A stretch of 64,000 nucleotides of DNA from Antedon mediterranea (GCF_964355755.1 NC_092672.1:29634501-29698500), one strand, 5' to 3'. Counted from the first letter of the stretch, positions 47,994 to 59,899 are shown. Notes: generated by a model from the sequence alone, not told the origin. Translations and numbers: made by a program.

Positions 47994-49012
47994 CAGTTGA
48001 ACCTCCGTGTCCGTGAGCAGCCACCTCCTTTAACGGTCGCACTTTCAAAAGCCTGTTTGTTCTTCCTATCTAATAAGTACATTTGGTACCTCACGTAAGC
48101 GGCCACCTCCCGTAAGCGGCCATGGCCACATTTTTTACTAACAATTTGATATTTTGTATGATAAATTACATCCTGTAAGCGGCCACCCAAAAAAATTCGT
48201 GACAAAAATACAATTTTTTATAATTATTGTTGTGCTTTATCAGCTATATTTCGAAGCTTGTGTGCAAAATCTTTTTGTTTTATTTATTGGCGTTTAATTT
48301 AATTATTTAATTATTTTTAGTCATTCTTGCATATTATATCCATTACTTGAAAGTAAATAAATAGATAAATACTAATAGGGTAGCCTACACCTGATGTTTT
48401 TAAAAGGCCTGAAGTTGTTTTTTATTCTCGGGGTTTTTGACAATAAACGACAGGGTTCAGACTCTGTAAATAGAAAAAGGAAATTTGATTTTGTCATCAT
48501 CTGTAGGCCTATTGATAGGCCATGGTTTTAACATTTCTGTGAAAAACATTCTTGTGTTTTTAGATGAGGTGAGAATCTACACAGATTTTGATCAACCATT
48601 TCATGCATACAAGCTTTTAAAATGTGTCTGAAAATCATAAATAATACTAAACCACCTGATCATAAACAACACAATTAAATTAGCTGGAGAATGTAGAGGC
48701 CCGTTGCGCAAAGAACGGCGAAAAAATTGTGCATAGCCAATATACGTGATTTTGGCCCTCTATCGACAGAACTTCCCGTAAAGCTTGGTTCCCACTTGCA
48801 CGCAACGCAAGGATGTAGAGGCAACGCAAGCGAGTTGACCAATGACTAGCAACAGTTCGAATAATCCATCGCTTGTGATTGGTCAACTCCCTTACGTTGC
48901 GTTACGTCGTTGTGTTCCGTCTCTAGTGGGAACCAAGCATTAGCGGTCGCCTCCCGTAAAGGTCACTTTTTTCTGATCCCGAGAGGGTGACCGCTTACGG
49001 TAGGTTTAACTG
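47994..49012. mobile_element. Non-autonomous pogo/Tigger-like element with TA target duplication
   Basis: Begins CAGTTGAACCTCCGTGTCCG after TA (47,992-47,993). Ends with the inverse of CAGTTAAACCTACCGTAAGC, followed by TA (49,013-49,014). Repeated GTAAGCGGCCACC blocks follow the left end. CAGT-initial termini with GCGGCCACC subtermini and TA duplication are typical of pogo-type Tc1/mariner elements. No transposase is seen. The MITE at 48,781-48,940 is nested inside. It lies in gene 2's long intron. Confidence 0.75.
48781..48940. mobile_element. MITE, 160 bp, nested in the pogo-like element
   Basis: Starts AAGCTTGGTTCCCACTTG and ends CTAGTGGGAACCAAGCATT. The interior contains an inverted pair of GTTGACCAATGA-type sequence. 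Same family as 37,758-37,965. Confidence 0.75.
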
Positions 49013-49019
49013 TAGTAGT

Positions 49020-49219
49020 CTAGCGCCCTTGGACCACAGACTGGCCATGTGTTTCAAGATATAAGTGCCGTCGGGCTGGCCCGAGCCATATCAATATATG
49101 ACTCTGGGCTGGCCGGATATCTAGCGCCCTTGGACTGGCTGAATGTCTAGCGCCATTGGACCACAGGCTGGCCCAAAAAGAACCACACACTGACCGTGTG
49201 TTTCACGACCCCTGTTCCA

Positions 49220-49263
<44 letters not shown>
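49020..49263. repeat. ACCACAGG-type dispersed repeat followed by an AAT microsatellite
   Basis: Three TCTAGCGCCCTTGGAC-type phrases precede ACACACTGACCGTGTGTTTC. About 14 ATA units follow at 49,220-49,262. The next bases, TTTTTATAGCGCACATAC and CTCAAGGCGC, resemble a SINE-like tail motif common in invertebrates. Confidence 0.5.
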
Positions 49264-49403
49264 GATTTTTATAGCGCACATACCACTCCAGAGTGCTCAA
49301 GGCGCATTTAAAAATAAAAAAGAAATAAATCATACAAATTCCTGGCAAATAAAATGCAATTTCTTTGGAGGGTCCCCATCCGTTGTCGTTCTGTCGGGGT
49401 CAT

Positions 49404-49594
49404 ATCAATTTCAATTTCTTTATTGCTGAAAATGACATCAAGGGCTAATATCCGCATAAACATACAACATCATACAAACAAATACATATTTACATTTAAA
49501 ATTGTTATCATTACTATAGTTGTTAGTTTTTATAGTCATTACTACTGTTTATCTATTTATTATAATTGTAATTGTTATGAATATTATTGTTATT
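49404..49594 (-). mobile_element. LINE-like 3' end, - strand
   Basis: On the - strand, AATAAAGAAATTGAAATTGA forms the terminal tail. The upstream part is A/T-rich without RT. Confidence 0.35.
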
Positions 49595-51159
49595 AGTTAT
49601 CCGCTTGGTATACCAAGCGGATAACTCCTTGTTATGAGATCAACAGTTTTTTTCTGTATTATTCTTCTTTCCATCCTTCCTTTTTGTGGATCGCGTTTCT
49701 CTAAAATGTGTAAACATAACATTTCATAACTTTGACAACATATGGGCATTTACGTGAAGTTGTGCACCTCCTATTTTTGAATGACGTCATAGTTGCGCAA
49801 CGTGACTTACGCGCAATTTTATGAATTTCAATGATTAAAAACCAAAAGTCATTTAGTATTGACACTTTGACAAAATTTAAGTCATATCAGGGGCAAACTT
49901 TCTACGGATTAAAAATGGCATGTTTCAGAAGAAGTTACGCGCGCACGCGCATTTAAAATTTCAAAAAAAAGCGCAAAATTAATTTCTAATCAACTTTTTA
50001 TGCGTTTCTTGTCATTTTGAGCATGTCAAAAATTCCCACGGGCGCACATAGCGTTAAAAACATATTTTTTTCTCTTGAATTATATTTTTCAAGCCTTTCC
50101 TAGTAATTTTGAAAACAATTTAGACCTTTTCCAATTTAAATAACGCCATACGAACACGTTGAATTAAACATTTCATGCGCGTTTTTTATGAAAAAGCTTA
50201 AAAAATCGTCAACATTTTGTCTTTTTTTTAAAACAGTCATAGTCTCTAAAGTAAACCGTGAACCGTTTATTTTTATTACAAAATCTAGAAGTTGATGAGT
50301 TGTAGATAACGGATCATGCATCGATAAGGCTAAAAAAAACATTGTGACGTTATCGTATGGCCACACGAATGTAAAAAATATAGGATTTTTGTCTCTTTCG
50401 TTAATGCTCATCACATTCAATGGAGCGCATCACGCTTATCTATATTTCTTTTTCTTCTACATTTATATAATGTGTAGGTCAATCAACTTTCTTTAGCATG
50501 AGATAAAAATATTTTAATTTTTATGACGTCATCATGCCTAAAAATTTCAATTACGTGGGTCATTAATTTCATCTTTACAGTAAATTTTATTCTGTAATAG
50601 CTCGTAAGAATAAAATGTGATAATCACGATTAAAACGTTTTCTGGAAGCTATTGGATTGTATATACGAATTCATGTAAACATTTTGCCAATCGGATGTTG
50701 TGACGTCATCATATGGCCAGTTGAATACAAAAAAGTTGTATTTTCATATTTTGCGTAATAGTTCATCACATTTAAAAGGGTGCGCATCTATATTTTACGT
50801 ATTCAAATTTCTTCTACACGTTAATATGTTGTTCCTAAGATAATTTCCTTCTGAAATTGCTATCTAAGTGTTTCATTTTGATACCGTCGCCATGTTAAAA
50901 ATTGGAATAAATGGCGGTCCCGTAATTTCACCTATTCTACACTGTATGTAATATGTATACAGATTATACTGTAGTGTTTGCATGTATATACTATATGACA
51001 CAAAATTGACAGAATTCAGCACTAACAGCATATCATATTCTTCAGTTCTTGTCATGCAATAATCTTTATCTGTGTGCAATATTCCAACGTATGACGTGCA
51101 CGTGGCGTTTGTCGTGGTGCGGATAACTAACTCGTCAAAGTGACGAGTTTTATGTCTAG
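49595..51159 (+). mobile_element. Helitron-like non-autonomous element
   Basis: The left end is a perfect 32-bp palindrome whose half is AGTTATCCGCTTGGTA (49,595-49,626). The right end has a hairpin, AACTCGTC-N5-GACGAGTT (51,129-51,149), then six bases and CTAG before a T, the classical Helitron 3' architecture. GCGGATAACT occurs both in the palindrome and just before the 3' hairpin. Internal segments around 50,340 and 50,700 are related copies (TGACGTCATC-, GTTCATCACATT-like). There is no Rep/helicase. The exact 5' base is uncertain. Confidence 0.5.
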
Positions 51160-51203
51160 TTATAATTATAGTTAAAATTGTGTAATAAATTAAATTAAAG
51201 GTC

Positions 51204-52290
51204 ACATCTTAAGGGCAGTTTTAATGTCGTTATCTTTTGTTTTATTTGCTGACGACACAAACATATCTGCATCTCACGAAAACTTGGATACGCTCATAGA
51301 ACTAGTTAATGGTGAACTAAAAAATGTTTCGGATTGGTTCATGTGCAATAAACTATCAATCAACGTTAAAAAAACTAATTACATAATTTTCCGCAATCAG
51401 CGAAATCCAAGTAATTTAGAGAATGTAAATATTTATGTCAACAATAAAAGAATAGATAGAGTTAAATCGACTAAATTCCTTGGAGTACATATTGATGAAT
51501 TTCTCACATATAAGAACCACATCAATGTTACAGCTAGGAAAATATCTCGATATGTAGGCATACTATATAAAGTAAGACATTTTTTACCAACCTATGCTCT
51601 CTGGACAATATACAAATCACTCATTGAACCAGTATTAAATTATTGCAACATAATATGGTGTAGCACATTTCCAAGTTATTTAGATGAGTTATTTAAACTC
51701 CAGAAAAGGGCATTACGAGCTATAACATGGTCAAAGTTTAATGATTCAATGACTGAATGTTTCTATAAATTTAAACTTCTTAAAATTGCGGATATCAATA
51801 AGTACCAAATTGGGCTTTTCATGTATAATGTTACTACTAATCAGGACGTGCGTTTTTCATCGCTCTTTATTAAAAATGGTTCTTACCATAATTATAATAC
51901 AAGATCTAAAGACAAAATGAGACTCAGAAAACGTAATCGTACTTCTACTAGTTTTACTGTGTCATGTGTGGGACCCAAATTGTGGAATGACTTGAATTAC
52001 GAACTACAAAGTACCAAATCAATATATATATTTAAATCATTGTTTAAAGAACATTTATTATCATTTTACAAATAATTTTAAAAATTATACTTGTTGCAGG
52101 ATTTAGCCTTTTTATTATTTATGTTTTAGTTTTTTAGGCTAGTTAGGGACATAGGGGGACACAACTAATCAAGCTCTTTTGAGTTTTTATGTGTTTCCTT
52201 TTCATCTTTTTTATGTTCTCATATATTGTTGTTGTATATTTTCATGATAGAGGATGAATAAAGAATATTTGAATTTGAAATTTGAAAAAA
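51204..52290 (+). mobile_element. 5'-truncated LINE in the intron of NLR gene 2
   Basis: Begins within the RT palm and ends in a GAATTTGAAATTTGAAA tail at about 52,268-52,290. It is antisense to gene 2. Same broad clade as the LINE at 6,154 by its C-terminal motif set. Confidence 0.75.
51224..52075 (+). pseudogene. LINE reverse transcriptase C-terminal fragment
   Basis: About 283 open codons, starting at the catalytic FADDT box, then NKLSINVKKTNY, the thumb region TKFLGVHID, and the C-terminal GPKLWNDL block. The open frame is intact but lacks RT motifs before FADD and the endonuclease, so it cannot transpose by itself. Confidence 0.8.
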
Positions 52291-52361
52291 TGTCAAGAAT
52301 AGACTGAGAAAGACACGTTAAGATGAAAAGATTGAGAGAGAGAGATAAGAAGTATACATAC

Positions 52362-52394
52362 TATGGTTTTCATCTTGAGGTGTTACAGGAAAAT
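52362..52394 (-). CDS. Possible 33-nt cassette exon of NLR gene 2
   Basis: On the - strand, TTTTTTTCTGTACAG precedes 33 bases that end before GTATGTATAC. The exon is open in phase 1 at both ends and would add DFPVTPQDENH to the linker without changing frame. It lies between the second 60-nt mini-exon and the NACHT exon. Both splice sites are good, but the length is so short that chance is possible. Confidence 0.4.
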
Positions 52395-53097
52395 CTGTAC
52401 AGAAAAAAATACAAGTTTTAATGAGGAAAAGAATTAGAGTGAAATTACAAAGTTATATCACCTAACCTCCGGTTAGGTTAGGTGGAGCACTCCCCTGTGG
52501 GAGGAATTCTCCTCTACTTTAGTAGTGATGCACATAAGCACGGCAAAAGGACATAAGACAAGATGAACCCTGTTTGTCTCCCGGAGGCACTATACTAATC
52601 ATGAGCGACTCAGTAGGCCTATAATATTATGCCTAATGTTTTTGTTTATTTTCTACATCTTTTTTTAAGTATGTACTCAATATCATTTCTTTAGTTTTTT
52701 TTTAATTGGAATTTTATTATATTGGTTTTTGCGCGTTCACTTTCTTTACTTTGATCAAGGATTTCACACAAGGGAGGGGGTAGTTGTCGAAGATTATATT
52801 GAGTCATGAAACAAATTGCCTGTAACTTATTTAAATCAAACATTGTGAATAGGTTAAATTGTGTAAATAAGGGACGTGATCTAGTATCTCTCTTTGAGTT
52901 CATTATTATTCTAGCTATTAATTTTTGTAACGTAAGTAGTTTCTCAATATGTGTTGGGTATTAATTTCCCCATACAATTAGTTAACAGACAAGTTTAAAG
53001 TTATACCTGTTAAAAATGTCTTACATGATTGTTTAGAATTGTGTAAGTAGTCAACAAGATCCCATGAATAAATACTAGGTTAATATTTGTTTTTTAC

Positions 53098-53157
53098 CTT
53101 CTGGTTGACGTTTGGAAGCAGATGCTACACATTTGTCATCATCACCCTCCCTATTTC
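53098..53157 (-). CDS. NLR gene 2 mini-exon 3 (60 nt)
   Basis: Acceptor TTTTTTAAG and donor CCAGAAG/GTAAAA. Phase 1 at both ends; encodes NREGDDDKCVASASKRQPE plus split codons. It is a paralogue of the mini-exon at 54,774-54,833: same length, same phase, same ASxSxRRPEG-like end. It links the DED to the NACHT domain as a flexible charged spacer and could be skipped or included without frame change. Confidence 0.7.
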
Positions 53158-53221
53158 CTTAAAAAATAAAATAAAACCTTTATCATAATATTTGTAAATG
53201 TTTACACAATTGACAAATAAT

Positions 53222-54605
53222 TAATATCAAGTATCAAGTATCAAGTATAATCTTTATTCGTTCCCACAAGGAGAAAATTTACATTGCTCGTCTTCAAATA
53301 CATCATAATTACAATATATAAAATAACATGACAATACAACAATACCAATATTAAAAACTCACAACAAGAACATATTATTACATATTATTTCATGGTGCTC
53401 ATCTGGATGAATGTCGCTGATGTCTCCTAATACCTGTGGGCAGAAAGGAGAAAAGATATCGGTTTGTGTCAGCAGCCGCGGATCGCAATCTTCCACTACG
53501 AGCACTCCTGAGACTGGATGACTTTCATCCCTCAACACCATCCCAAAAAGCCTGTCCAGGTTCTCGCAATAAACTGAATCCACCGACTGCTGACACAAAC
53601 CAGATATCCTCTCAACCCTTCTTACCACACAATCAATTCTACCCTTATCTCCCTCTGTAACATTTCCACCCCACCCTGCAATACAATATTTCCAAACCCC
53701 AACAAAAATAGACTGATAGAATGTAATCAAAATATTATTATTTACACTGAACTTGTTTAGTTGTCTTAAACAGTACATTCTAGTATTTACTTTCTTCATA
53801 ACGAGATCCAAGTGGTTACTCCACGTCAATTTATGGTTAAATACAACCCCCAGATATTTATATGTTTCCACCCTCTGAATTTGTCTACCCATTATGTCAA
53901 CTAGATCACATTTATTCGTTTTCTTTCTAAAATCTATAATCATTTCCTTTCCTATATTTTACAAAATTATTAATCTCATTTAAATATGAAGTGCAATCGT
54001 CCTTCTGAATCAAGCCAATCATCGCCGTATCGTCAGCAAATCGTACAACTGGGCAAGAATCATATTTAGATCTATAATCACTTGTATACAAGGTAAACAA
54101 AAAAGGGGCTAATACAGTGCCTTGTGGCGCACCTGTATTGGAAACACTAACATCAGAACATACTGTTGGGCTAAGCTTCACATACTGCTTTCTGTTTGTT
54201 AGAAAATTCAGAATAAAAAGAATCAAATTAAGGGGAATGGCCATCTTACACAGCTTATCTACTAGTAAATGGGGTTGAATGGTGTTAAACGCAGAGGAGA
54301 AGTCGTAATACATAACACGGGCTGAATTTCCAACCTTTGTTTTATCTAAATGACGATACAGCCTTTCAAGTTTAACGACAATCGCATCTTCTGTGCTCCG
54401 AGCACTTCTGTATGCAAATTGCATGGGATCAGTATGCGTAGTGACTATTGGTTTTAAGCATTTTAAAACAATTTTCTCACATATTTTACCTACAACTGAT
54501 GTTAAGGCAACTGGCCTGAGATCATTCATATACTTAATAACACGGCTTTTTGGAATAGGAACAATAGATGATTGTAATATATATGGTTTGAAAATTAAAA
54601 TTAAA
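53222..54605 (-). mobile_element. 5'-truncated LINE (Rex1/CR1-like) in the intron of NLR gene 2
   Basis: Same orientation as the gene. The 3' end carries GGGAACGAATAAAGATTATA and a tail of ACTTGAT units (53,222-53,250). It lies between the two 60-nt mini-exons. The 5' end is near 54,605, where coding similarity stops. Clade by motif impression. Confidence 0.75.
53359..54529 (-). pseudogene. LINE reverse transcriptase remnant, one frameshift
   Basis: The upstream frame (54,529-53,927) has NDLRPVALTSVVGKICEKIV, YDFSSAFNTIQPH (motif A), GAPQGTVLAPFLFTLY (motif B) and FADDTAMIG. The downstream frame (53,943-53,359) continues with MIIDFRKKTNK, YKYLGVVFNHKLTWSNH and the C-terminal domain. The frame shifts near 53,930-53,943. 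The DFSSAFNTIQ variety differs from the other LINEs here, so it is a separate family. Confidence 0.85.
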
Positions 54606-54773
54606 TAATTATAGTTTTCTATGCACCACTGCAGGCTCGTTAATTTCTAAGATGTACAATTTGTCGAAGAACATTGTAAAATACATCTTTTTTATTCTTA
54701 TAAACGTTGGAATGGATATTTGCTACAAAATCAAAATGTTTTAACATTCATATAAATATCGGTTCACCTTTAC

Positions 54774-54833
54774 CTTCTGGTCGTCTGTTAGAACCTGATG
54801 CTTTACTATCGTCATATTCATCTTTCCTAGGTT
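54774..54833 (-). CDS. NLR gene 2 mini-exon 2 (60 nt)
   Basis: Acceptor TTTATAG and donor CCAGAAG/GTAAAGG. Phase 1 at both ends; encodes PRKDEYDDSKASGSNRRPE plus split codons. It follows the DED exon and is a paralogue of 53,098-53,157. Confidence 0.7.
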
Positions 54834-55019
54834 CTATAAAAATGTTTTAAATGTTTAAAAACAAATTATAATATAACACATACGAGTAAATCTGCTTTTA
54901 AAATACAACATAAAAACAATATATTTATTTTCAAAATTAATGTAAAAAACTGTTAGTTGTGATGGTTTGAGAATTATAATTTATAAAGAAAAAAAAATTA
55001 AATATCACATGTTTTATAC

Positions 55020-55566
55020 CTTCGTGACTTCCACTGCGTTGAGGTACATTACTATGATGCACACTTTGTCGAAGATCATCAAATACATCTTTCTTGTCTT
55101 GTTCTTTTGATAAACATTGGCCAGTTTCCAATTTGAATGTTACATCCCAAATGTTGGTGTCTTCGTACATTGCCAGATTATAATGAGAGATAACCCTCTT
55201 TAACGCATCTGGTCCAACATTTCGCAAATCTTTAAACATTTGTTTTCTTTCTGATGATATTTTTTCTTCGTCGGTATTTTCAATATTATTGTCTCTAATA
55301 TACTGGACTACACAATCTTCAGCTTTCTTTAATTTACATAATTTGGAAATATCTAATAAAAGGTTAACATTATTAGGTGCGATAAAACCAGTGTCTTCGA
55401 GATGATTAAATAGATCATTTCCAATGGCATTTGGTTCTGTAAGGTCTCCGATAGGTATGTGGTCGAATAAGATAAACTTCAACCAACGCAACCTACTACC
55501 GCAAAAGAATGTGCTGAGATCAGACTTCAATTTGGTGAACTCTGGATTAGTTTCAGACGCTGCCAT
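55020..55566 (-). CDS. NLR gene 2 first coding exon: death effector domain
   Basis: Starts at ATG 55,566, 18 nt inside an exon whose acceptor (TTTATGTTTGCAG) ends at 55,585. A non-coding first exon should therefore lie upstream. Residues about 8-90 form a death effector domain: LRWLKFILFDHIP, DLFNHLEDTGFI and NVNLLLDISKLCKL align with the helices of DEDs, which recruit other DED proteins such as caspase-8-type proteases and adaptors. Residues about 100-175 are another helical stretch (MFKDLRNVGPDALKRVISHY) that I cannot assign. The exon ends HE/G at donor GAAG/GTATAA in phase 1. The pairing with the NACHT-LRR exon 8.4 kb downstream is inferred from strand, phase and an unbroken joined frame. 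Confidence 0.8.
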
Positions 55567-55584
55567 TTAAGCACTTTCTGTTTC

Positions 55585-55930
55585 CTGCAAACATAAAAAG
55601 AATGAGTTCTTTAAATAACATTACATAAGTCATTGTCATCCTCATTATTTAGTTTGAATTTAATTAAAAATAAAAACAAAATTATCAAAATTATTTGTGC
55701 CTATTTTAATTTAATATGCCAATTTAATATAAAATATTGAATTGGAATAATAATTTCCCCCATTTTATTTTCCCAATCATTGATTGAAAAATCAAAATGC
55801 TAATTTATCTGTATGTCCTGCCATTCATACTTAAAAGTAAGAAATGATATCTGTTACTAGTTAGTGATAGACGAATGAACCAAAAACTAATATTGCATGA
55901 AAAAAAATTCACTGTTACAAAGAAGGCAAA
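55585..55930 (-). other. Upstream intron of NLR gene 2
   Basis: AT-rich, beginning with the acceptor tract of the DED exon. A 5' UTR exon or promoter is not identified. Confidence 0.4.
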
Positions 55931-56251
55931 ATGAATAATAATGAATCTGTGGAAGAAAATAGAAAATGGAGATGGCACCCTTTTGTATTAGGGGCATTAA
56001 AAGCTTGTCAAGAACGTATTCATTGTGGCTGTAAAACATGTTTAATAAGTGGAAATTGTAAATGTTGAATCGGTAAATTTAGTTGCACTGAATTACAAAT
56101 TTCTAAAAAAACTCAACTCATACAACAATTTTTGTTAAGATCGATTTTGGATAAATATACAAAACTTAATTCTGCTTGGAAAAGGGCTTTAAAATGATAT
56201 CAAAATAGACAACATTTGAAATGTTTAAAAGGTAACCTTTTGACCACATAA
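55931..56251 (+). pseudogene. Unrecognised ORF interrupted by two TGA codons
   Basis: From ATG 55,931 the frame runs to TAA at 56,249 with only two internal stops, both TGA (56,066 and about 56,195). The first part has a Cys-rich CGCKTCLISGNCKC, the second a helical KTQLIQQFLLRSILDKYTKL. No known family is recognised. It may be a decayed gene, or come from a genome that reads TGA as tryptophan. The surrounding DNA is host-like and AT-rich. Confidence 0.3.
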
Positions 56252-57209
56252 GTGTAAAGATTTATTTAGGCGGTGAATAAAGCTTTCCAGTAATTACCAT
56301 ACATCACCACATTTGAAGATTTAATCGACCATCTTGTATTTCAAAATGGGGGATCATAAAATCTGATGGGGTCCTCCCCTAACCTGTTTAAGTACCTTCA
56401 ATACAACAATCTGATGCTTTTATTATAAAATCAACGATGTTCATGCTAAGAACCCCTACTACACAACAATGATAGTAATACAGAATAAATATGTGGACTG
56501 AATTAATTTCTAAGCCTATATGTTGGCAACAATAGTTCAGTTATACGTTTACCAAAGTTGTTCCAATTAAGGTTAACCAGTTAAGAAGATTGACCAGGCA
56601 TGGTAGGTAGGGCTGCAGAATTTTGTTTAACGTAGAAGTGCTATTATAGTCTATTTTATATAACACCTAAATAAATTCCTGTCCTTTGATTGGACGATTG
56701 TGGGTCACATGGCGTGCAATAGTACCCACAATTAAATGATCGTTTAATTGTACTTTTTAAACATTGTTGTGTACGGATAAAAAAAAATCTAGTGTACAAA
56801 TTACTCTGAAATACAACAGCGCCACCTTTTGTCTTGCCTCAGTTTTGTTTATAAACACCAGCAGCAGATTATTGTGAACGATTTGGAGAGATATATAATT
56901 ATTTACTAATTTCATTCAAAAAGGAATTTAAATTAACTTTATTTAGATCGCTTTTAGGATTTTGATTTATTAATGGGAACATTTCTACAAGACGTGCACT
57001 CGTTGGAAAAAACATTATAAGCCCATGGAGGATCCTCCATGATTAGCCTAAATGAAAATGTAGGAATTGGCTAGGCCTACCTTTTATTTGATTCAAATGA
57101 CAGGAATTTATTTAGGTATAAAACAATTAATGAATGTTTTATATTTATCTGATGTGGAATGGTGTCCGTGTTAGGCTCTTATGATTCCATGGCGGTTCTC
57201 TCTATCTGC
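56252..57209. other. Non-coding stretch, nothing recognised
   Basis: AT-rich; no ORF, RNA gene or repeat end that I can support. A GGAGGATCCTCC palindrome lies at about 57,027. Confidence 0.35.
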
Positions 57210-58063
57210 TCCCCCAAACATCCCAACAATTTCCTGTTTTTGAAAAAAAAAACAAAGCGTCCGTTTACCAATCTATCAAAATAATAAATAGTCTAGCTTA
57301 TTCCGAATTAGTAATTTGTACAACGAATTACAGTAAGTGTACTTATTTTAGGGTTTCGTACTGGATAGACCATTCAGTATACCAGCACTTTTAAACTTTG
57401 TTAATACGTTATTATACAAAGCAGAGGATTATATTAGCTAAGAAAATGGAAGATTTTACGACTAAAACATTACGTTTTTGTATCATATGTTGCTGCTTAC
57501 ATTCAATTTCGAGCATTGTCGAAATTAAATATTAAAAAAAATTGCATTTGTTACAAACGACTTTGACCTTGCATGTTCTTATAAATTCATATAGCGTCAT
57601 CATAAATATTCAGAATCTATTTTTGGAAGCAACCTGATCCAACACAAATAACAAGTAGCTTTGGTAATCTACGCAGTCATGAAAATATACCGAATCGGGA
57701 CAATTTACTACTGTGCTAAAGTAAAAGATTGCACAGTCTTTTGGTTTTAGTATAAGCATCTAATTTTTTCACAACTTTTCCTTTACATTTATAAACATTT
57801 TTTTCCAGGATTTCCAAAGTTCACTTCTAGTCATCGCAGTACACAATATTTTTTTTACATTGATATTTATAGGCCTAATTTGAGTTTCATACCATGTTAG
57901 GGTCGAGTTGATCGATTAGTTTGTGGCCGAGGTGACGCAGGGATGAGCTAACCTGGGCCGAATTGACATGGGGCTGAGTTGGAGCGAGGCCAAGTCGAGA
58001 TAGTTCAGGACCGACTTGGATTGAATTCATTTGAAGTATTAATGCATTTATACAGATCATTTA
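57210..58063 (+). repeat. Dispersed repeat copy 2 (about 855 bp)
   Basis: Direct copy of 22,600-23,471, with the same start (AACATCCCAACAATTT) and the same last block (AATGCATTTATACAGATCAT). It has a short extra segment near 57,808-57,830. Confidence 0.65.
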
Positions 58064-59899
58064 GTGATTACAATCAATAAATCATTATCATGCAATTATC
58101 GTAATTACAAAAAAATAGGTATTAAATTTAAAAAAATAAACAAAAAACGAACAAGAATTGAAACATGTAAAATAAAAAATGATCAAATCTGCCATTCCAT
58201 TACGCGCACATAGAAGTACACAGATAGAACAAACAAAAACGCCATCTACGTTATTCAATCCCCCCCCCCCCACCATATTTTAGAGGTCAGAACCCCTTCC
58301 CTGTTTCCACATTAGTGGCTTAAGCTATCCGTTATTTGATCGAAGGAGAGGAGAGTTAGTAGTCATCGTCGTTGAGATAATTAACAAAGAACTTTGGTGG
58401 TAAAAATAGATATGAACATTTTAGCGGAGAAAAATGAGTTCATTTTCTTATTTACATTCGACCCACGCCTATGTAACAGAATAAGATTATTGATTACATA
58501 AACTTAACGTATAGTAATATAAATTATACATACCAAGTGAGCTTGATGAAAAAACATGTCACCATGTCAGACTTGTTGATTATGTTTAAGAGATAGAAAG
58601 CAATCAAACATTTTATAAGCAGGGGTCAGGTTTGAAATCGCAAATTATCATCAGTGATCGCATTTTAACATTGCGTACCGGTATGCTACAATATTGACAA
58701 ATACTTAGCGTAGCGATAAACAACCTACGTAGCAAAGTCCAGTGATTGTCTATGAATTTGCTTTAAATAAATTTATAGATCTGTAAAATATAATTATGCC
58801 TAGGACCCAATGGCTGTGTTTTGTCTTATTGAAATTAACAAACAATAATATTATATACACGAAATTGGGATACGTTTCCCTCTTTATATTCTTACAGCAC
58901 ACATGCATAGACTCTTGTCATTTGATTGCAGTATTGTCGGTTGATATCCAATAGTCATACTATTGAACTCTTACGTCAGAGTATTACTATTTATTTGTAT
59001 ATTAATTTATTCGTTTTGTAATTATTATGTCAAAGCGGAGAGAATGGTACGAGTAGGCCTAATGGTAGTTCGGGCGCAACCAGTGATAAAATCCATAGGA
59101 TGAGGGGTGGGGTAATGCAACACTGCCATAAACGCTTGATTTGAATTGTTTTCAAACATTTCAGGTTCCCTTAGGGCTTTAGTGGCTTGGCCTATCAGTC
59201 ATTGAAGGAAGGGGAGTAACTTTTGAGGTCGAGATTCTTCTTGTGGTACAACCATTGCTGTAGTTAAATTTGAGGGCAGTATGTATATATCAGGTCAGTT
59301 TATATAAGCCTGTAGGCCTAAGTTATTAACTCGCTGTTTCGTCACCCACAACAAATTATGCTATTAAGAGTTCACTGGGTCTCTGCACAAAATTATGTTA
59401 TCACTCTTATCACTTCACTGTGTCGCCACACCAAATTATGTTATCAAGAATTCACTGTGTACCCACACCAAATATATTAACAGATAAAAATACGATTGTT
59501 CACTCAATAAACACATTGATTGACTCTAATCGACATATAGCGTGACAACTAAATATTACAATAAATGACAATTTCACAAGATAATTGTCTGAACAAATTT
59601 GGAAGAAAACTGGACACCGTAGAAGCGTGCTGCATGCTCTTTTAAATGTGTATAACTTTGACGAAAGATATGGAGAAACTACTTGTTTAATATCAGCTGG
59701 CCATATGATATGATAACGTCAAAACATCCGAAAGGCACAATTTTTAAACGAATTCATATTACCAATGCATAATGCAATAGTTTTAAACATGGGAATCACT
59801 TTGATTTTTAAAAGCTGTAATATATTAATATACGGTGTAGGTGAAAGTACGCGACACACGTTATTCAAATTCTTAAAGACGTGTTAAACCCATGAGTTA
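58064..59899. other. Non-coding stretch with a short minisatellite, related to 62,520-62,860
   Basis: At 59,338-59,490 a roughly 55-bp unit with CACACCAAATTATGTTATCA and TTCACTGTGT repeats about three times. AATTATGTTATC-, TTGATTGACTCTAATC- and CATATAGCGT-containing parts recur at 62,740-62,840. Small ORFs are not gene-like. Confidence 0.45.
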
